DNA of 48,886 nt from Bacteroidaceae bacterium (GCA_024398475.1 JAKSJB010000016.1:1-48886), one strand, 5' to 3'; counted from the first letter of the stretch, positions 1-9,588 are shown. Notes: generated from the letters alone by a model not told the origin. Program-made: numbers and translations.

Positions 1-1
1 G

Positions 2-75
2 TGATTCGGTTGGGATTCGAACCCAAGACCCACAGCTTAGAAGGCTGTTGCTCTATCCAGCTGAGCTACCGAACC
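2..75 (-). tRNA. tRNA-Arg (anticodon TCT)
   Basis: Read on the minus strand, the segment folds as a tRNA cloverleaf. The acceptor strands GGTTCGG and CCGAATC pair with one G-U, the anticodon stem is ACAGC/GCTGT, and the 7-base loop is CTTCTAA, giving anticodon TCT. The T-loop GGTTCGAATCC is canonical. The discriminator base is A at position 2. The 3' end lies against the window edge, so I cannot see whether CCA is encoded. Confidence 0.95.
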
Positions 76-114
76 ATCCTTGATTTATATTTGGACCTTA
101 TTGATAAGCCGATG

Positions 115-1302
115 TTACTTGAGCAATCCCAATTCCTTGAAAGTGTCAACCAATGCACTTACGCAATGATCTACCTGTTCCTTGGTGTGAGTTGCCATCA
201 GTGCTACTCTTACAAGTGTATCCTGTGGCGCACATGCTGGCGGAATTACAGGATTGATGAAAATGCCCTTCTCAAATGCCTTTTTTGTAACTTCGAATGT
301 CTTGATTGCATCACGTACATAAAGTGGAATGATAGGACTTTCTGTATCTCCGATTTCAAATCCTGCCTCTTTAAACTGCTTAAGGGCATAATTGGTGATT
401 TTCCAGAGATTCTCGATGCGTTCAGGTTCGGTCTTCAAAATATGTAGGGCTTCCATGGCTGCGGCTGTAGCAGCAGGAGTATTGCTTGCTGAGAAGATGT
501 ATGTGCGGCTAGTATGTCGCAGATAGTTGATGGTATCGCTGTCTGCTGCAATAAATCCGCCGATGGATGCGAGAGACTTTGAGAAGGTACCCATGATGAG
601 ATCAATGTCTTCCGTTACTCCGAAATGATCACATGTACCACGTCCATTACGTCCGAATACTCCTAAACCATGAGCTTCATCTACCATGATGCTCGCATTG
701 TATTTTTTCTTCAGTTCTACGATTTCTGGCAGTTTGGCAAGGTCTCCTTCCATTGAAAACAAACCATCTGTAACAATGAGTTTCAATGCTTCTGGATTAC
801 ACTTCTGAAGAAGGTGCTCCAGATCTGCCATATCGTTGTGCTTGTAATGGTAGAATGTAGAAATTGAAAGACGTCTGCCATCAACGATTGAAGCATGGTC
901 TCTGTCGTCTCCTAGAATGTAATCGTTTCGTCCGGTAAGTTGTGAGACAACTCCGGAGTTTACAGTGAAACCTGTGGAATATACAAGAGCTTCATCTTTA
1001 CCAACGAATTCAGCAAGTTCATGCTCTAATTGAATATGAAGGTCGAGTGTACCATTTAAAAAACGTGAACCTGCACATCCTGTCCCATATTTCTTTACAG
1101 CAGCAACCGCTGCGTCAACGATTCTTTTGTCGTATGTAAGTCCCATGTACGAGTTGGAACCGAACATTAGGACCTTTTTGCCATCCATGATCACCTCTGT
1201 GTCCTGATGACTGTCAATTTCTCTGAAATAAGGATAGATTCCCAATTCCATATATTTTTGGGGATCCCTATACTCTTTGAATCTTTCTTGTAATAAACCC
1301 AT
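115..1302 (-). CDS. spt: Serine palmitoyltransferase (alpha-oxoamine synthase family)
   Basis: This PLP-dependent enzyme condenses serine with an acyl-CoA or acyl-ACP to give 3-ketosphinganine, the first step of bacterial sphingolipid synthesis. The 395 residues match the family length. The cofactor region DEAHG lies at 208-212 and the Schiff-base lysine is K242 in GTFSKSLASIGG. The family also contains 2-amino-3-ketobutyrate CoA ligase and 8-amino-7-oxononanoate synthase. I prefer Spt because of the N-terminal extension, the Bacteroidota host and the divergent lipid-kinase gene next door. A minus-strand -7 element (TAACTTTGC) at 1438-1446 implies a leader of about 125 bases. No signal peptide is visible, so the protein should be cytoplasmic. 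Confidence 0.88.
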   Translation of the reverse strand: MGLLQERFKEYRDPQKYMELGIYPYFREIDSHQDTEVIMDGKKVLMFGSNSYMGLTYDKRIVDAAVAAVKKYGTGCAGSRFLNGTLDLHIQLEHELAEFVGKDEALVYSTGFTVNSGVVSQLTGRNDYILGDDRDHASIVDGRRLSISTFYHYKHNDMADLEHLLQKCNPEALKLIVTDGLFSMEGDLAKLPEIVELKKKYNASIMVDEAHGLGVFGRNGRGTCDHFGVTEDIDLIMGTFSKSLASIGGFIAADSDTINYLRHTSRTYIFSASNTPAATAAAMEALHILKTEPERIENLWKITNYALKQFKEAGFEIGDTESPIIPLYVRDAIKTFEVTKKAFEKGIFINPVIPPACAPQDTLVRVALMATHTKEQVDHCVSALVDTFKELGLLK

Positions 1303-1437
1303 AATTCTTTGTGAATGGTAAAGTATTTGTTTACTTATTGGTAGTTTTTAGTGTTGTCGCCGACACATAACCGCCCCCATTCTTATCTTTTTGTGATTAT
1401 TATTTGTCTAGTTCGTGCCTTTTGGGCCGTACAGCGT

Positions 1438-1446
1438 GCAAAGTTA
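1438..1446 (-). promoter_or_regulatory. -7 promoter element for spt
   Basis: The minus strand reads TAACTTTGC, matching the Bacteroidota TAnnTTTG element. No good -33 TTTG is seen 19-20 bases upstream. It lies about 135 bases ahead of the spt start codon. A short inverted repeat, TGTCG-C-CGACA at 1355-1365, lies in the intervening leader. Confidence 0.5.
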
Positions 1447-1541
1447 AGAAAAAACTGCAAGACTTTGTTGTGTTTTATGAAAAAAAAGTACCATAGGTGA
1501 AAAAATACATAAAATATTACGTCAAAATGAATGTTTTTTCA

Positions 1542-1549
1542 TACTTTTG
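1542..1549 (+). promoter_or_regulatory. -7 promoter element for the lipid kinase gene
   Basis: The sequence TACTTTTG (TAnnTTTG) precedes the rightward lipid kinase gene by about 140 bases. A convincing -33 element is not seen. Together with the spt element it makes 1303-1686 a divergent promoter region. I see no other gene in that stretch. Confidence 0.45.
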
Positions 1550-1686
1550 CAAGTTAATAGGCAATAATAGCATATGAATATCTTTTGCTTTCTTGTAAAC
1601 AGTTTATGTTGCAACGATTGTAAATTTGAGCATGTTTCATTTAGGGAAATGTGGATGTATTATGCAGAGTATTGCCACTGCCAAAT

Positions 1687-2748
1687 ATGATAGTAGATAA
1701 AAGAAAAATAGTATTTATATATAACCCCAAGTCTGGTATATCTGGTAAGAGATTGATACTCAATCAAATCAGAACAAAACTGGATCTGCGTAAGTTTGAT
1801 TACGAGATTCAGAAGACTGCTCATGCTGGTCATGCTACTGAATTGGCCCATAATGCCGTCTTATCTGGGGCGGATATAGTATGTGCTGTCGGTGGTGATG
1901 GTACTGTCAATGAAGTAGGACGGGCTTTGATTCATACTACGGCGGCCTTGGCTATCATTCCATGTGGTTCTGGAAATGGTCTTGCACGTCATTTACATAT
2001 TCCATTGGATCCCATACGTGCCATTGAATTGATAAATGAAACAGAAATTAGTCTCATGGATTATGGTATTATTGATCTTCATCCATTCTTTTGTACGTGT
2101 GGCGTTGGTTTTGATGCACTTGTCAGTGAGAAATTTGCAAAGTCAAAGCTCCGTGGTCCTCTAACCTACATGGAGAATGTGTTGATATCAAGCCTAAACT
2201 ATAATTCTGAAACATATACGCTCGATATCGTTGATGAACAGGAAAGACATTCTGAACAGAAAGCATTTTTGATTTCAGTGGCAAATGCCTCACAATATGG
2301 AAATAATGTATATATTGCGCCTCAAGCAAGTGTGAGGGATGGATTACTGGATGTTACCATTCTTCATCCTTTTACGATTATTGATGCCCCCCAGATAGCG
2401 ATTCATCTTCTCAATGGAACTCTTGATGACTGTCCGTTCGTCAGCACTTTCCAATGTCGCAGTTTGAGTATTCATCGTCAGAGTGCCAGTGCTATTCATT
2501 ATGATGGAGATCCTGCAGAATCTGGCAGTGATGTTGAAATTGCGATAGTTCCTAAAGGACTTCAATGTGTCTGCCCGAACAAGGAGGGCGTCTATGGCCC
2601 TGTTGAAAATGTCCAGAATACTTTGGTTGAACAATTCAATATGATGTATATGCGCAGTGAGGATTTGTTGATGACGAACAAGCGCAACAATGAACGGTTT
2701 GTGGCTCAGACAAGGGGACTGCTGAAAAAACTGAATAGAAAAAAATAA
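1687..2748 (+). CDS. Diacylglycerol kinase family lipid kinase (YegS/DagK type)
   Basis: The protein is predicted to phosphorylate a membrane lipid with ATP. The N-terminal catalytic domain opens with IVFIYNPKSG and carries the nucleotide-binding GGDGT motif at about residues 69-73 of the 353-residue form, followed by PCGSGNGLARHL, as in the DagK_cat family. The C-terminal beta domain extends to about 325, and a basic tail follows. An in-frame ATG at 1651 would add 12 residues. I chose 1687 because the conserved first strand starts there. The substrate cannot be read from sequence: diacylglycerol or a sphingoid base/ceramide are both possible, and the divergent spt gene makes a sphingolipid substrate worth considering. 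It is followed at 37 bases by the LysM glucosaminidase gene. Confidence 0.85.
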   Translation: MIVDKRKIVFIYNPKSGISGKRLILNQIRTKLDLRKFDYEIQKTAHAGHATELAHNAVLSGADIVCAVGGDGTVNEVGRALIHTTAALAIIPCGSGNGLARHLHIPLDPIRAIELINETEISLMDYGIIDLHPFFCTCGVGFDALVSEKFAKSKLRGPLTYMENVLISSLNYNSETYTLDIVDEQERHSEQKAFLISVANASQYGNNVYIAPQASVRDGLLDVTILHPFTIIDAPQIAIHLLNGTLDDCPFVSTFQCRSLSIHRQSASAIHYDGDPAESGSDVEIAIVPKGLQCVCPNKEGVYGPVENVQNTLVEQFNMMYMRSEDLLMTNKRNNERFVAQTRGLLKKLNRKK

Positions 2749-2784
2749 TATATCAGATAATAAATCAAGACTAATCATTTACGT

Positions 2785-3699
2785 ATGAAACTTAAGTTTT
2801 TATTCATCGCATTATGTTGTCTGTATGTAACGACTGGTGCAAATGCTCAGACTAAAAACAGGGCATTCCTCGACTACATTGAAAAATATAAGGATATTGC
2901 TATTGAACAAATGGACAGACATGGCATTCCGGCAAGCATCACCTTGGCCCAGGGACTGTTGGAGAGTGGAGCCGGTTCAAGTCCGTTGGCTCAGCGAAGC
3001 AATAACCATTTTGGAATCAAGTGCGGAAGTTCTTGGTTGGGTGCGACGACGACACATTTCGATGACGGACGAAACGAATGTTTCCGCGTATATGAATCAG
3101 TACGTGATAGTTATGAAGACCATTCTCAGTTTTTGCACAAGGAACGTTATATGCGTCTTTACAGATTGAGTGTTACAGATTACAAAGGTTGGGCTCGTGG
3201 TCTAAAATCATGTGGCTATGCTACCAGTCCTACCTATGCGGATCGTTTGATAGGTATTATCGAGTTGTATGAACTGAATCGTTTTGACAGAGATAAGAAT
3301 GCCCCTGTAATTATTCCGGAACGTAGACCTGTCAATGATGTGGTATTGAATGTCCATCCAATACATAAGAATAATGATGTGCTATGTATCGTGGCCAATG
3401 TAAATGATACTTGGGAGTCACTTGCAAGAGAGATGGCAATCAGTAAGAATAAGCTCATCAAGTATAACGAAGCGTACGATGGCATGCCAATCACTCCTGG
3501 TGAATTTATCTACCTGGGAAAGAAACAATCAAAAGCAGCCAAGCAGTATGGTGGTGAATATTGGCATCATGTTCAGTATGGAGAGTCAATGTACAGTATT
3601 GCGCAGAAATATGGAATTAGTCTGAAAAAACTGTACAAGATGAATTTCAAGAGTACGGATTACACACCTATTGCCGGAGATCTGTTAAAAGTCCGATAA
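2785..3699 (+). CDS. Secreted glucosaminidase with two LysM domains
   Basis: This is a peptidoglycan hydrolase of the glucosaminidase (GH73-like) family, which cuts glycan strands. Residues 1-21 form a signal peptide ending ANA before Q. The catalytic domain spans about 25-165, with the likely acid E60 in GLLESGAGSS and the conserved NNHFGIKC segment after it. Two LysM modules that bind cell wall follow, at about 200-245 and 258-303. The domain order, catalytic then LysM, is usual for Bacteroidota. The protein is probably periplasmic or outer-membrane associated and acts in wall remodelling or daughter-cell separation. Its stop codon ends directly against the convergent mutS2 stop, with no spare base. 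Confidence 0.88.
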   Translation: MKLKFLFIALCCLYVTTGANAQTKNRAFLDYIEKYKDIAIEQMDRHGIPASITLAQGLLESGAGSSPLAQRSNNHFGIKCGSSWLGATTTHFDDGRNECFRVYESVRDSYEDHSQFLHKERYMRLYRLSVTDYKGWARGLKSCGYATSPTYADRLIGIIELYELNRFDRDKNAPVIIPERRPVNDVVLNVHPIHKNNDVLCIVANVNDTWESLAREMAISKNKLIKYNEAYDGMPITPGEFIYLGKKQSKAAKQYGGEYWHHVQYGESMYSIAQKYGISLKKLYKMNFKSTDYTPIAGDLLKVR

Positions 3700-6153
3700 T
3701 CAACCGATATCAACAACTGTTATACCTGCACCTCCGAATTGTGGGTTTTCGTCACGGTATGCAGTTACGTCAGGAATAGTATTGAGGTATTGCCTTACTA
3801 ATTGTCGCAGTACCCCTGTACCTGTGCCGTGAAGAATTCTCACTCTGCTGACATTTGCAACAAGGGCATCATCAATAAACAGACTTAATTCCTGCATGCA
3901 TTCGTCTCCTCTCATTCCTCTTACGTCAATCTCACCTGTGAAGTTAAGCGTTCTTTCACGCATGTTGTCCTGAGTCTGTGTAGTGACAAATGTAGCAGCA
4001 CGTTTCTCTTGCTTGGGCGCATTAGATGGCTCTAATCTTGAAATTTTTATATTTGTCTGTATGGTTCCGAATGCCACAAGCGCTTCCTTGTTTCCATTCA
4101 TCTTGATAATGCGTCCTATCGTATTCTGTCCTTTCATCTTGACATATGTACCCACTGTGAATGTGTGTGTGGCATGTTCAGTATCGAGCCTTTCGTTTTG
4201 ATGAATGGAAGGCTGTGATGCGGATTTCTTCCCAGTGCGCATCCTGAAAGGCTTTTCTTCTTTTTGCTGAGGGGCATTTTGAACTTTTTCCTGTAGTCGC
4301 TTGCGTATTTGCTTTGTTCTTTCGCGTTCGGCCTGAGCTTCCTTGATGTCGCGGATTGTTCGCTCAATTTCAGCATTGGAGTTTTCAATCAGTTCTTTTG
4401 CCTCATTGCGTGCCTTGTCTATTATTTCCCGCTTCTGTGAATGAATCTTGTTGAATTCATCTTCGTAGCGTTGTATCGTCTGTTCAAGTTGCTTTTCCTT
4501 ATCGTGTATGTTCTGACGCTTGTTTTCCCAATAACGTTTGTCCCGAGCAATATCAAGAAGGTATTTGTCTGCACTGACATATTCTTTTCCCACCAAATCG
4601 GATGCTTCGCTAATCACATCTTCCGGAATACCGATTTTGCGTGCGATTTCAATGGCAAACGAACTTCCGGGATTACCTATACGTAACTGGAATAAAGGCT
4701 GCATCAACTGACGGTCATAAAGCATGGCTCCATTTATGATTCCAGGAGTATCCTGTGCAAACTGCTTTAGATTCTGGTAGTGAGTAGTAATCACGCCGAA
4801 TGCTTTCTTTAGGTTGAAACGTTTTAGAACAGATTCGGCAATTGCGCCTCCGATCTGCGGTTCAGTTCCACCTCCGAATTCATCAATAAGAATTATTGTT
4901 GCGTTGTTTGCATTCTTCATCATCATCTTCATATTCAACAGATGAGAAGAATAGGTGGAAAGGTCATTCTCCAGACTTTGCTCATCACCAATGTCGATAA
5001 ATATGTTTTGGAAAATACCGGCATTACTGCTTTCTGAAACAGGTATAAGCATACCGCACTGAAGCATATATTGAAGTAAACTGACGGTTTTCAGACATAC
5101 CGACTTTCCTCCTGCATTAGGTCCGGAAATAAGCAATATTCTGTTTTCGCTGTTCAGTCTGATATCCAATGGTATCACTTTCCTTCCGTGACGTTCAAGT
5201 GACATTTTTAGAAGCGGATGCACGGCTGTTCCCCAATCTAGAAGCGGGTGTGCTTCAATTGAAGGCAGAAGAGAATCCGTTTGAATCGCAAACCTTGCCT
5301 TTGAACGTATGAAATCAATATCTCCGAGGAAATCATACGACTGAATCATATCAAGTACATATGGGCGTATGGAATCACTGAAAAAGAGGAGCAAGCGAAT
5401 AATTTCCCTACGTTCCTCGCTTTCGAGTTCTCTGATTCTATTGTTGGCTTCAACCACTTCTGCTGGTTCAATATATACTGTCTTGCCTGAATCTGATTCG
5501 TCGTGGACGATACCATTTACCTTGCGTTTCATGGCTGGAGCAATTGGAATGACCAATCGTCCGTCACGCATGGTTGGAGCAGAATCCTTCTCAACCAATC
5601 CTTCTGTCTTGGCATCCCGAAGAATACGATGAAGCAAGTTGGAGATACTGTTGGTGATATTTCGTTTTTCCTGACGTATTCTCATCAGTTCAACAGTCGC
5701 AGAATCCTTTACGTCACCATGTGAATCCAATATCTGATTGATTCTTCTTACAATATTAGGGAAAGTCTTGATTCCCTGACAAAGTTGAGTTAGGTAAGGG
5801 TAGGGTGTTTCCGAATCGGAATCCTTGCAGAAGAACTGCACAATCTTGTGAATTGAGTCAAGAGAACGGCATAGGTCGAACAACTCTTCCTGCAGAAGAT
5901 ACGTATTGGCAATCTTTATGCGTCTGAGCGGTGACCGAACATCAAAGAAATTTTGGTCAGGGAATTCTTCTTCCTTCAGAACCCTAACGAATTCACTGAC
6001 TTGTGTAACCAACCTCATGACTTCATTGTAGTCAGTACTCATTTGCATTGAATCCACCTTGTCGCGTCCTAACTGACACAAACATCCATCCCAAAGCATT
6101 TTTCTTATGCTTGAGAATCCAACCTTATCTTCAAAATTATCTGGATAAATCAT
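3700..6153 (-). CDS. mutS2: Endonuclease MutS2
   Basis: MutS2 is a MutS-like ATPase linked to suppression of recombination and to ribosome rescue in other bacteria. The protein has the MutS core and clamp helices, a Walker A GPNAGGKS at 344-351, a Walker B region ending IDEFGGGTEP, a long charged coiled coil at about 500-620, and a C-terminal Smr nuclease domain with the DVRG and HGTGTGVLR motifs. I chose the ATG at 6153 because it overlaps the rarA stop as ATGA, which indicates translational coupling. A start at 6237 would add 28 residues inside rarA that do not look like the family N-terminus. At 817 residues the length is typical. Confidence 0.93.
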   Translation of the reverse strand: MIYPDNFEDKVGFSSIRKMLWDGCLCQLGRDKVDSMQMSTDYNEVMRLVTQVSEFVRVLKEEEFPDQNFFDVRSPLRRIKIANTYLLQEELFDLCRSLDSIHKIVQFFCKDSDSETPYPYLTQLCQGIKTFPNIVRRINQILDSHGDVKDSATVELMRIRQEKRNITNSISNLLHRILRDAKTEGLVEKDSAPTMRDGRLVIPIAPAMKRKVNGIVHDESDSGKTVYIEPAEVVEANNRIRELESEERREIIRLLLFFSDSIRPYVLDMIQSYDFLGDIDFIRSKARFAIQTDSLLPSIEAHPLLDWGTAVHPLLKMSLERHGRKVIPLDIRLNSENRILLISGPNAGGKSVCLKTVSLLQYMLQCGMLIPVSESSNAGIFQNIFIDIGDEQSLENDLSTYSSHLLNMKMMMKNANNATIILIDEFGGGTEPQIGGAIAESVLKRFNLKKAFGVITTHYQNLKQFAQDTPGIINGAMLYDRQLMQPLFQLRIGNPGSSFAIEIARKIGIPEDVISEASDLVGKEYVSADKYLLDIARDKRYWENKRQNIHDKEKQLEQTIQRYEDEFNKIHSQKREIIDKARNEAKELIENSNAEIERTIRDIKEAQAERERTKQIRKRLQEKVQNAPQQKEEKPFRMRTGKKSASQPSIHQNERLDTEHATHTFTVGTYVKMKGQNTIGRIIKMNGNKEALVAFGTIQTNIKISRLEPSNAPKQEKRAATFVTTQTQDNMRERTLNFTGEIDVRGMRGDECMQELSLFIDDALVANVSRVRILHGTGTGVLRQLVRQYLNTIPDVTAYRDENPQFGGAGITVVDIG

Positions 6154-7424
6154 TCTTGGTTCTGTTCTTGTTTGTTCCACAAAGTGTCCATGCGTTCTTT
6201 CAGCCTGTTTTCCTGTGGGTTGTTCTGTGCCTTCCAAAATTGCTGTCCTTCTGCTTCGTTTGGAAGAAACTGCTGTCTCACGAAGTTCCCTTCGTAGTTG
6301 TGGGCATACTTATATCCCTGTGCATAACCCAACTGTTCCATGAGTTTGGTAGGAGCATTCCTCAAATGTAATGGTACTGATAGGTTACCTGTTTGCTGTA
6401 CATACTGTAGAGCATCATTGATAGCCATGTATGCCGAATTGCTCTTTGGTGAAGTTGCAAGATAAACCGTAACTTCAGCCAAAGGTATGCGTCCTTCAGG
6501 CCATCCCAATTTATGTACGGCATCAAATGCAGCATTGGCGAGCAATAGGGCGTTTGGATTCGCCAGACCTATGTCTTCGCTTGCAGATATAACCAATCGG
6601 CGTGCGATGAATTCCGGTGCTTCTCCACCTTCAATCATGCGTGCAAGATAATATATAGCAGCATCGGGGTTACTACCTCTGATACTTTTGATGAATGCAG
6701 AAATTAGGTCATAGTGCATTTCTCCGTCCTTGTCGTATGCCAACGGATTCTGTTGCAGGCAATTAGTAACCAATTCATCGGTAATCGTGAGATCACCTTC
6801 GCAACTTTCAGTCACCAACTCCAGAATGTTGAGAAGTTTGCGTGCATCACCACCACTGTATCGAAGCATTGCATTGATTTCTTTCAGTACGATGTGGCGT
6901 TTCTTCAGAATGTCGTCCTGATTCAATGCCTTGTTAGCCAATTCAAGCAGATCGTCCTGCTCAAGTGATTTCAGTACATACACCTGACAACGGCTGAGCA
7001 ATGGACGGATTACTTCAAAAGAAGGATTTTCCGTAGTTGCACCGATAAGCGTAACCGTACCTTGTTCCACCGCGCCGAGAAGAGAATCCTGCTGGCTTTT
7101 CGAAAAACGGTGTATTTCGTCTATGAAGAGAATCGGATTTCCTGAATTGAAGAAATGTGACGACTTGGCTTTTTCAATAACATCGCGTACATCTTTCACA
7201 CCGCTTGTTACGGCACTGAGAGTAAAGAACGGAACTTCAAGAGTCTTGGCAATTATATTGGCAAGCGTGGTCTTTCCGACCCCGGGAGGCCCCCAAAGAA
7301 TGAACGAACTTATGCGTCGCTGATCTATCATGCGACGTATGACGGCTCCTTCTCCTACTAAATGTTGCTGACCGATATAGTCATCAAGATTCAATGGGCG
7401 CATTCGTTCTGCTAATGGTTGCAT
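6150..7424 (-). CDS. rarA: Replication-associated recombination protein A (AAA ATPase)
   Basis: RarA/MgsA acts on stalled replication forks and at single-strand gaps. The 424 residues carry Walker A GPPGVGKT at 45-52, Walker B with D102-E103 in LFIDEIHRF, sensor 1 in GATTENPSF, and the C-terminal tetramerisation domain of the RarA/WHIP family. The length is in the family range. The start MQPLAERMRP matches the usual N-terminus of the family. It overlaps mutS2 by four bases and lies about 97 bases after pheA, so the two DNA-maintenance genes may share the aromatic operon transcript or have their own promoter. I see no clear promoter in the gap, which holds a 16-bp tandem repeat. Confidence 0.94.
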   Translation of the reverse strand: MQPLAERMRPLNLDDYIGQQHLVGEGAVIRRMIDQRRISSFILWGPPGVGKTTLANIIAKTLEVPFFTLSAVTSGVKDVRDVIEKAKSSHFFNSGNPILFIDEIHRFSKSQQDSLLGAVEQGTVTLIGATTENPSFEVIRPLLSRCQVYVLKSLEQDDLLELANKALNQDDILKKRHIVLKEINAMLRYSGGDARKLLNILELVTESCEGDLTITDELVTNCLQQNPLAYDKDGEMHYDLISAFIKSIRGSNPDAAIYYLARMIEGGEAPEFIARRLVISASEDIGLANPNALLLANAAFDAVHKLGWPEGRIPLAEVTVYLATSPKSNSAYMAINDALQYVQQTGNLSVPLHLRNAPTKLMEQLGYAQGYKYAHNYEGNFVRQQFLPNEAEGQQFWKAQNNPQENRLKERMDTLWNKQEQNQE

Positions 7425-7487
7425 CTATCTGTCAGTTTATTTATTGTCTGTTCTTTAAATCTCAACTATTTAACTCCGATTATTTTT

Positions 7488-7519
7488 CGACTCCTTAACT
7501 CCTCGACTCCTTAACTCCT
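7488..7519. repeat. Perfect 16-bp tandem repeat (two copies)
   Basis: The unit CGACTCCTTAACTCCT occurs twice with no mismatch at 7488-7503 and 7504-7519, and each unit is itself two degenerate 8-mers. It starts in the pheA-rarA gap and stops two bases from the pheA stop codon. The words resemble the GACTCGTTGACTTG strings at 35 kb and 48.7 kb. Confidence 0.9.
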
Positions 7520-7521
7520 GA

Positions 7522-8664
7522 TTATATTATTTCCGTATATGTTCCGAAATATCTGAAATCTTCACTCACGTCCTGCAGTTCACATAGAAGTGAGGCAAAC
7601 TTGTTGTCGTATATTGAAGCCTCCACATCAAAATAGAATACAAAATTAAAGTCGCGGTTTGGAATCGGGCGACTCTCCAATTTCAGGAGGTTGGCTCCGA
7701 TGACATTGAATTTTGACAATACGCTGTAAAGGCTTCCTGGCTTGTTCTGCAGTACCATCATGATACTTGTGCGGTCGGCACCTGGAAAAATTCTGTCTTC
7801 CTTGCTGATACAGATGAATCTCGTGTAGTTGTTTTCCTGATTCTGTATATTCTCAGCAAGGGCTTCCAATCCATAAATGTCGGCACAGATATGTGCTGAT
7901 ATGGAAGCCACCCCCTTGTCCTTTTCCTCAAAAACCTTTTTCGCAGCCATTGCAGTATTTTCACAAGGAATGATAGTCACGTCCTTCAGACCTTCAAGAA
8001 ATTGAGTGCATTGGTTTATTGCCTGTTGGTGGGTATATATGATTTTGATGTCCTCAAGTTTCGTGCCTTTCTTTGCAAGAAGGCTGTGGTTGATTTTTAC
8101 CCTCACGCTGCGCACGATGTTGATGTTGTATTGGCTGAGTTTGTCGTAGATTTCGTTTACAGAACCGGCTGTTGAGTTTTCAATAGGAACAATACCATAC
8201 TCGCACAATCCGCAACTCACAGCCTTGAATACGCCTTCAAAGGAGTTGTTGAATGTAATGTTTGGAACCTCAAACAGACGTTCAGTTGCAATTTGTGAAT
8301 ATGAACCTTCACATCCCTGGCAGGCAACAACTGCACATTTAGGAAATGGTACGGGTCTTGCCGAAATCATTTTCTGGATTCTTTGATAGAGGGGGTATTC
8401 CTCACAAATCAGATGTGCTTCATGAAGTTTGCTTACATCGAACATTGTTCGGTAGATAGCCCTGCCATATTCACCCAAATCACTTCCGAGAGAATCCGTT
8501 ACATTCGTAAGAACTTCTCTCTCGCGTTTCTTGTTTGTTGTAGGTAAGTTATGCTCCTTCTTGTATTGGGCAACGCCTTCCACAAGTTCCATGCGTTTTT
8601 TTATTAAGGTGAACATCTGTTTGTCCACCTCGTCAATCTGTTTTCTTAATTCAGTCGTGTCCAT
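7522..8664 (-). CDS. pheA: Bifunctional chorismate mutase / prephenate dehydratase
   Basis: The enzyme converts chorismate to prephenate and then phenylpyruvate for phenylalanine. An AroQ-type chorismate mutase helix bundle occupies about 1-90. The prephenate dehydratase domain occupies about 108-290, with the catalytic TRF motif at 281-283. An ACT regulatory domain fills about 297-380 and contains the phenylalanine-binding ESRP motif at 330-333, so feedback inhibition by phenylalanine is expected. The 380 residues match P-protein length. The gene follows tyrA by 21 bases in the aroF-tyrA-pheA operon. No frameshift or missing domain is visible. Confidence 0.95.
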   Translation of the reverse strand: MDTTELRKQIDEVDKQMFTLIKKRMELVEGVAQYKKEHNLPTTNKKREREVLTNVTDSLGSDLGEYGRAIYRTMFDVSKLHEAHLICEEYPLYQRIQKMISARPVPFPKCAVVACQGCEGSYSQIATERLFEVPNITFNNSFEGVFKAVSCGLCEYGIVPIENSTAGSVNEIYDKLSQYNINIVRSVRVKINHSLLAKKGTKLEDIKIIYTHQQAINQCTQFLEGLKDVTIIPCENTAMAAKKVFEEKDKGVASISAHICADIYGLEALAENIQNQENNYTRFICISKEDRIFPGADRTSIMMVLQNKPGSLYSVLSKFNVIGANLLKLESRPIPNRDFNFVFYFDVEASIYDNKFASLLCELQDVSEDFRYFGTYTEII

Positions 8665-8685
8665 AGTAATATTATTAGGTTTGTA

Positions 8686-9513
8686 TTATCCACAGTTTTC
8701 CTTCGCGATTCTTCCGTCACGCAGCAGTTCCTTCAAAGTCTTTGCATCATCGTTGACCATCGCATCGCGGTATTGGCTGAGGTTGTCTATTATGGTACTG
8801 ATTTCGCTGATGAGGTTGTCCTTGTTTTCAAGGAACAGTTCCGTCCACATCTGTTCATTGAGCCATGCCACACGTGTGAGGTCGCGGAAACTGCCGGCGC
8901 TGTATCCTTTTTGGCGTTGAGCCGATGGACTCTTCACGTATGCGTTGGAAACGACATGGGCCAACTGTGACGTGAAAGCAATCATTTGATCGTGGTCTTC
9001 AGCAGTAGTGAACACCAAACCCTTGAGTTGCAGCGGAGCCAGGATAGTCTTGAGACGGTCGTAAAGATTGATGTCGTCGAATACCGGTGGCACGATAATC
9101 ATTGTGGCTCCGTTGAACATGGAGGCACGTGAATATTTGAAACCGGAAAATTTCGTTCCTGCCATAGGGTGTGCCCCAACGTATGTATAGCCATGCTGGG
9201 CGGCAAGTGCAAAACCGGCTTCGCATACCTTACGCTTTGTTCCGCAGTCATCTATCACGATTGTTTTCTTGGCAAATTTTGCAGCATTCTTTTCCATGTA
9301 ATCAATGGCCGCTTCGGGATAAGTCGCAATGTGAATCAAGTCACACTTCTTTATGTTACTGTCATCAAGAATGCCGTCAAGTACACCCGAGAGTAATGCA
9401 AAGTCAGCAATCGTCCTATCAATGTCAAATCCGAATACAGTCTCTCCGGCTTCCTTGTATGCTTTTGCTATCGAACCTCCGATAAGTCCTAATCCTACAA
9501 CACCTACAGTCAT
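8686..9513 (-). CDS. tyrA: Prephenate dehydrogenase
   Basis: The enzyme oxidatively decarboxylates prephenate to 4-hydroxyphenylpyruvate for tyrosine synthesis. The start MTVGVVGLGLIGGSIA gives the NAD(P)-binding glycine motif at about 7-13. The GAHPMAGTKFSG segment is the conserved substrate-binding region of the family. At 275 residues it is a single-function TyrA without a fused chorismate mutase or an ACT domain. That fits the operon: the mutase activity is supplied by pheA downstream, and the regulatory N-terminus is on aroF upstream. Spacing to aroF is 75 bases and to pheA 21 bases. Confidence 0.93.
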   Translation of the reverse strand: MTVGVVGLGLIGGSIAKAYKEAGETVFGFDIDRTIADFALLSGVLDGILDDSNIKKCDLIHIATYPEAAIDYMEKNAAKFAKKTIVIDDCGTKRKVCEAGFALAAQHGYTYVGAHPMAGTKFSGFKYSRASMFNGATMIIVPPVFDDINLYDRLKTILAPLQLKGLVFTTAEDHDQMIAFTSQLAHVVSNAYVKSPSAQRQKGYSAGSFRDLTRVAWLNEQMWTELFLENKDNLISEISTIIDNLSQYRDAMVNDDAKTLKELLRDGRIAKENCG

Positions 9514-9588
9514 TTCCTTTATTATTGTTTCTATAATTACGCAAGTTCCAACCTTGCTTGGTTTGTATCTCTTTCTGCTTAAATTGAT

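Noticed and set aside
6154..6237. Extended MutS2 start adding 28 residues
   Set aside because: The extra residues lie wholly inside rarA, do not resemble the MutS2 N-terminus, and the ATGA overlap at 6150-6153 is a better start.
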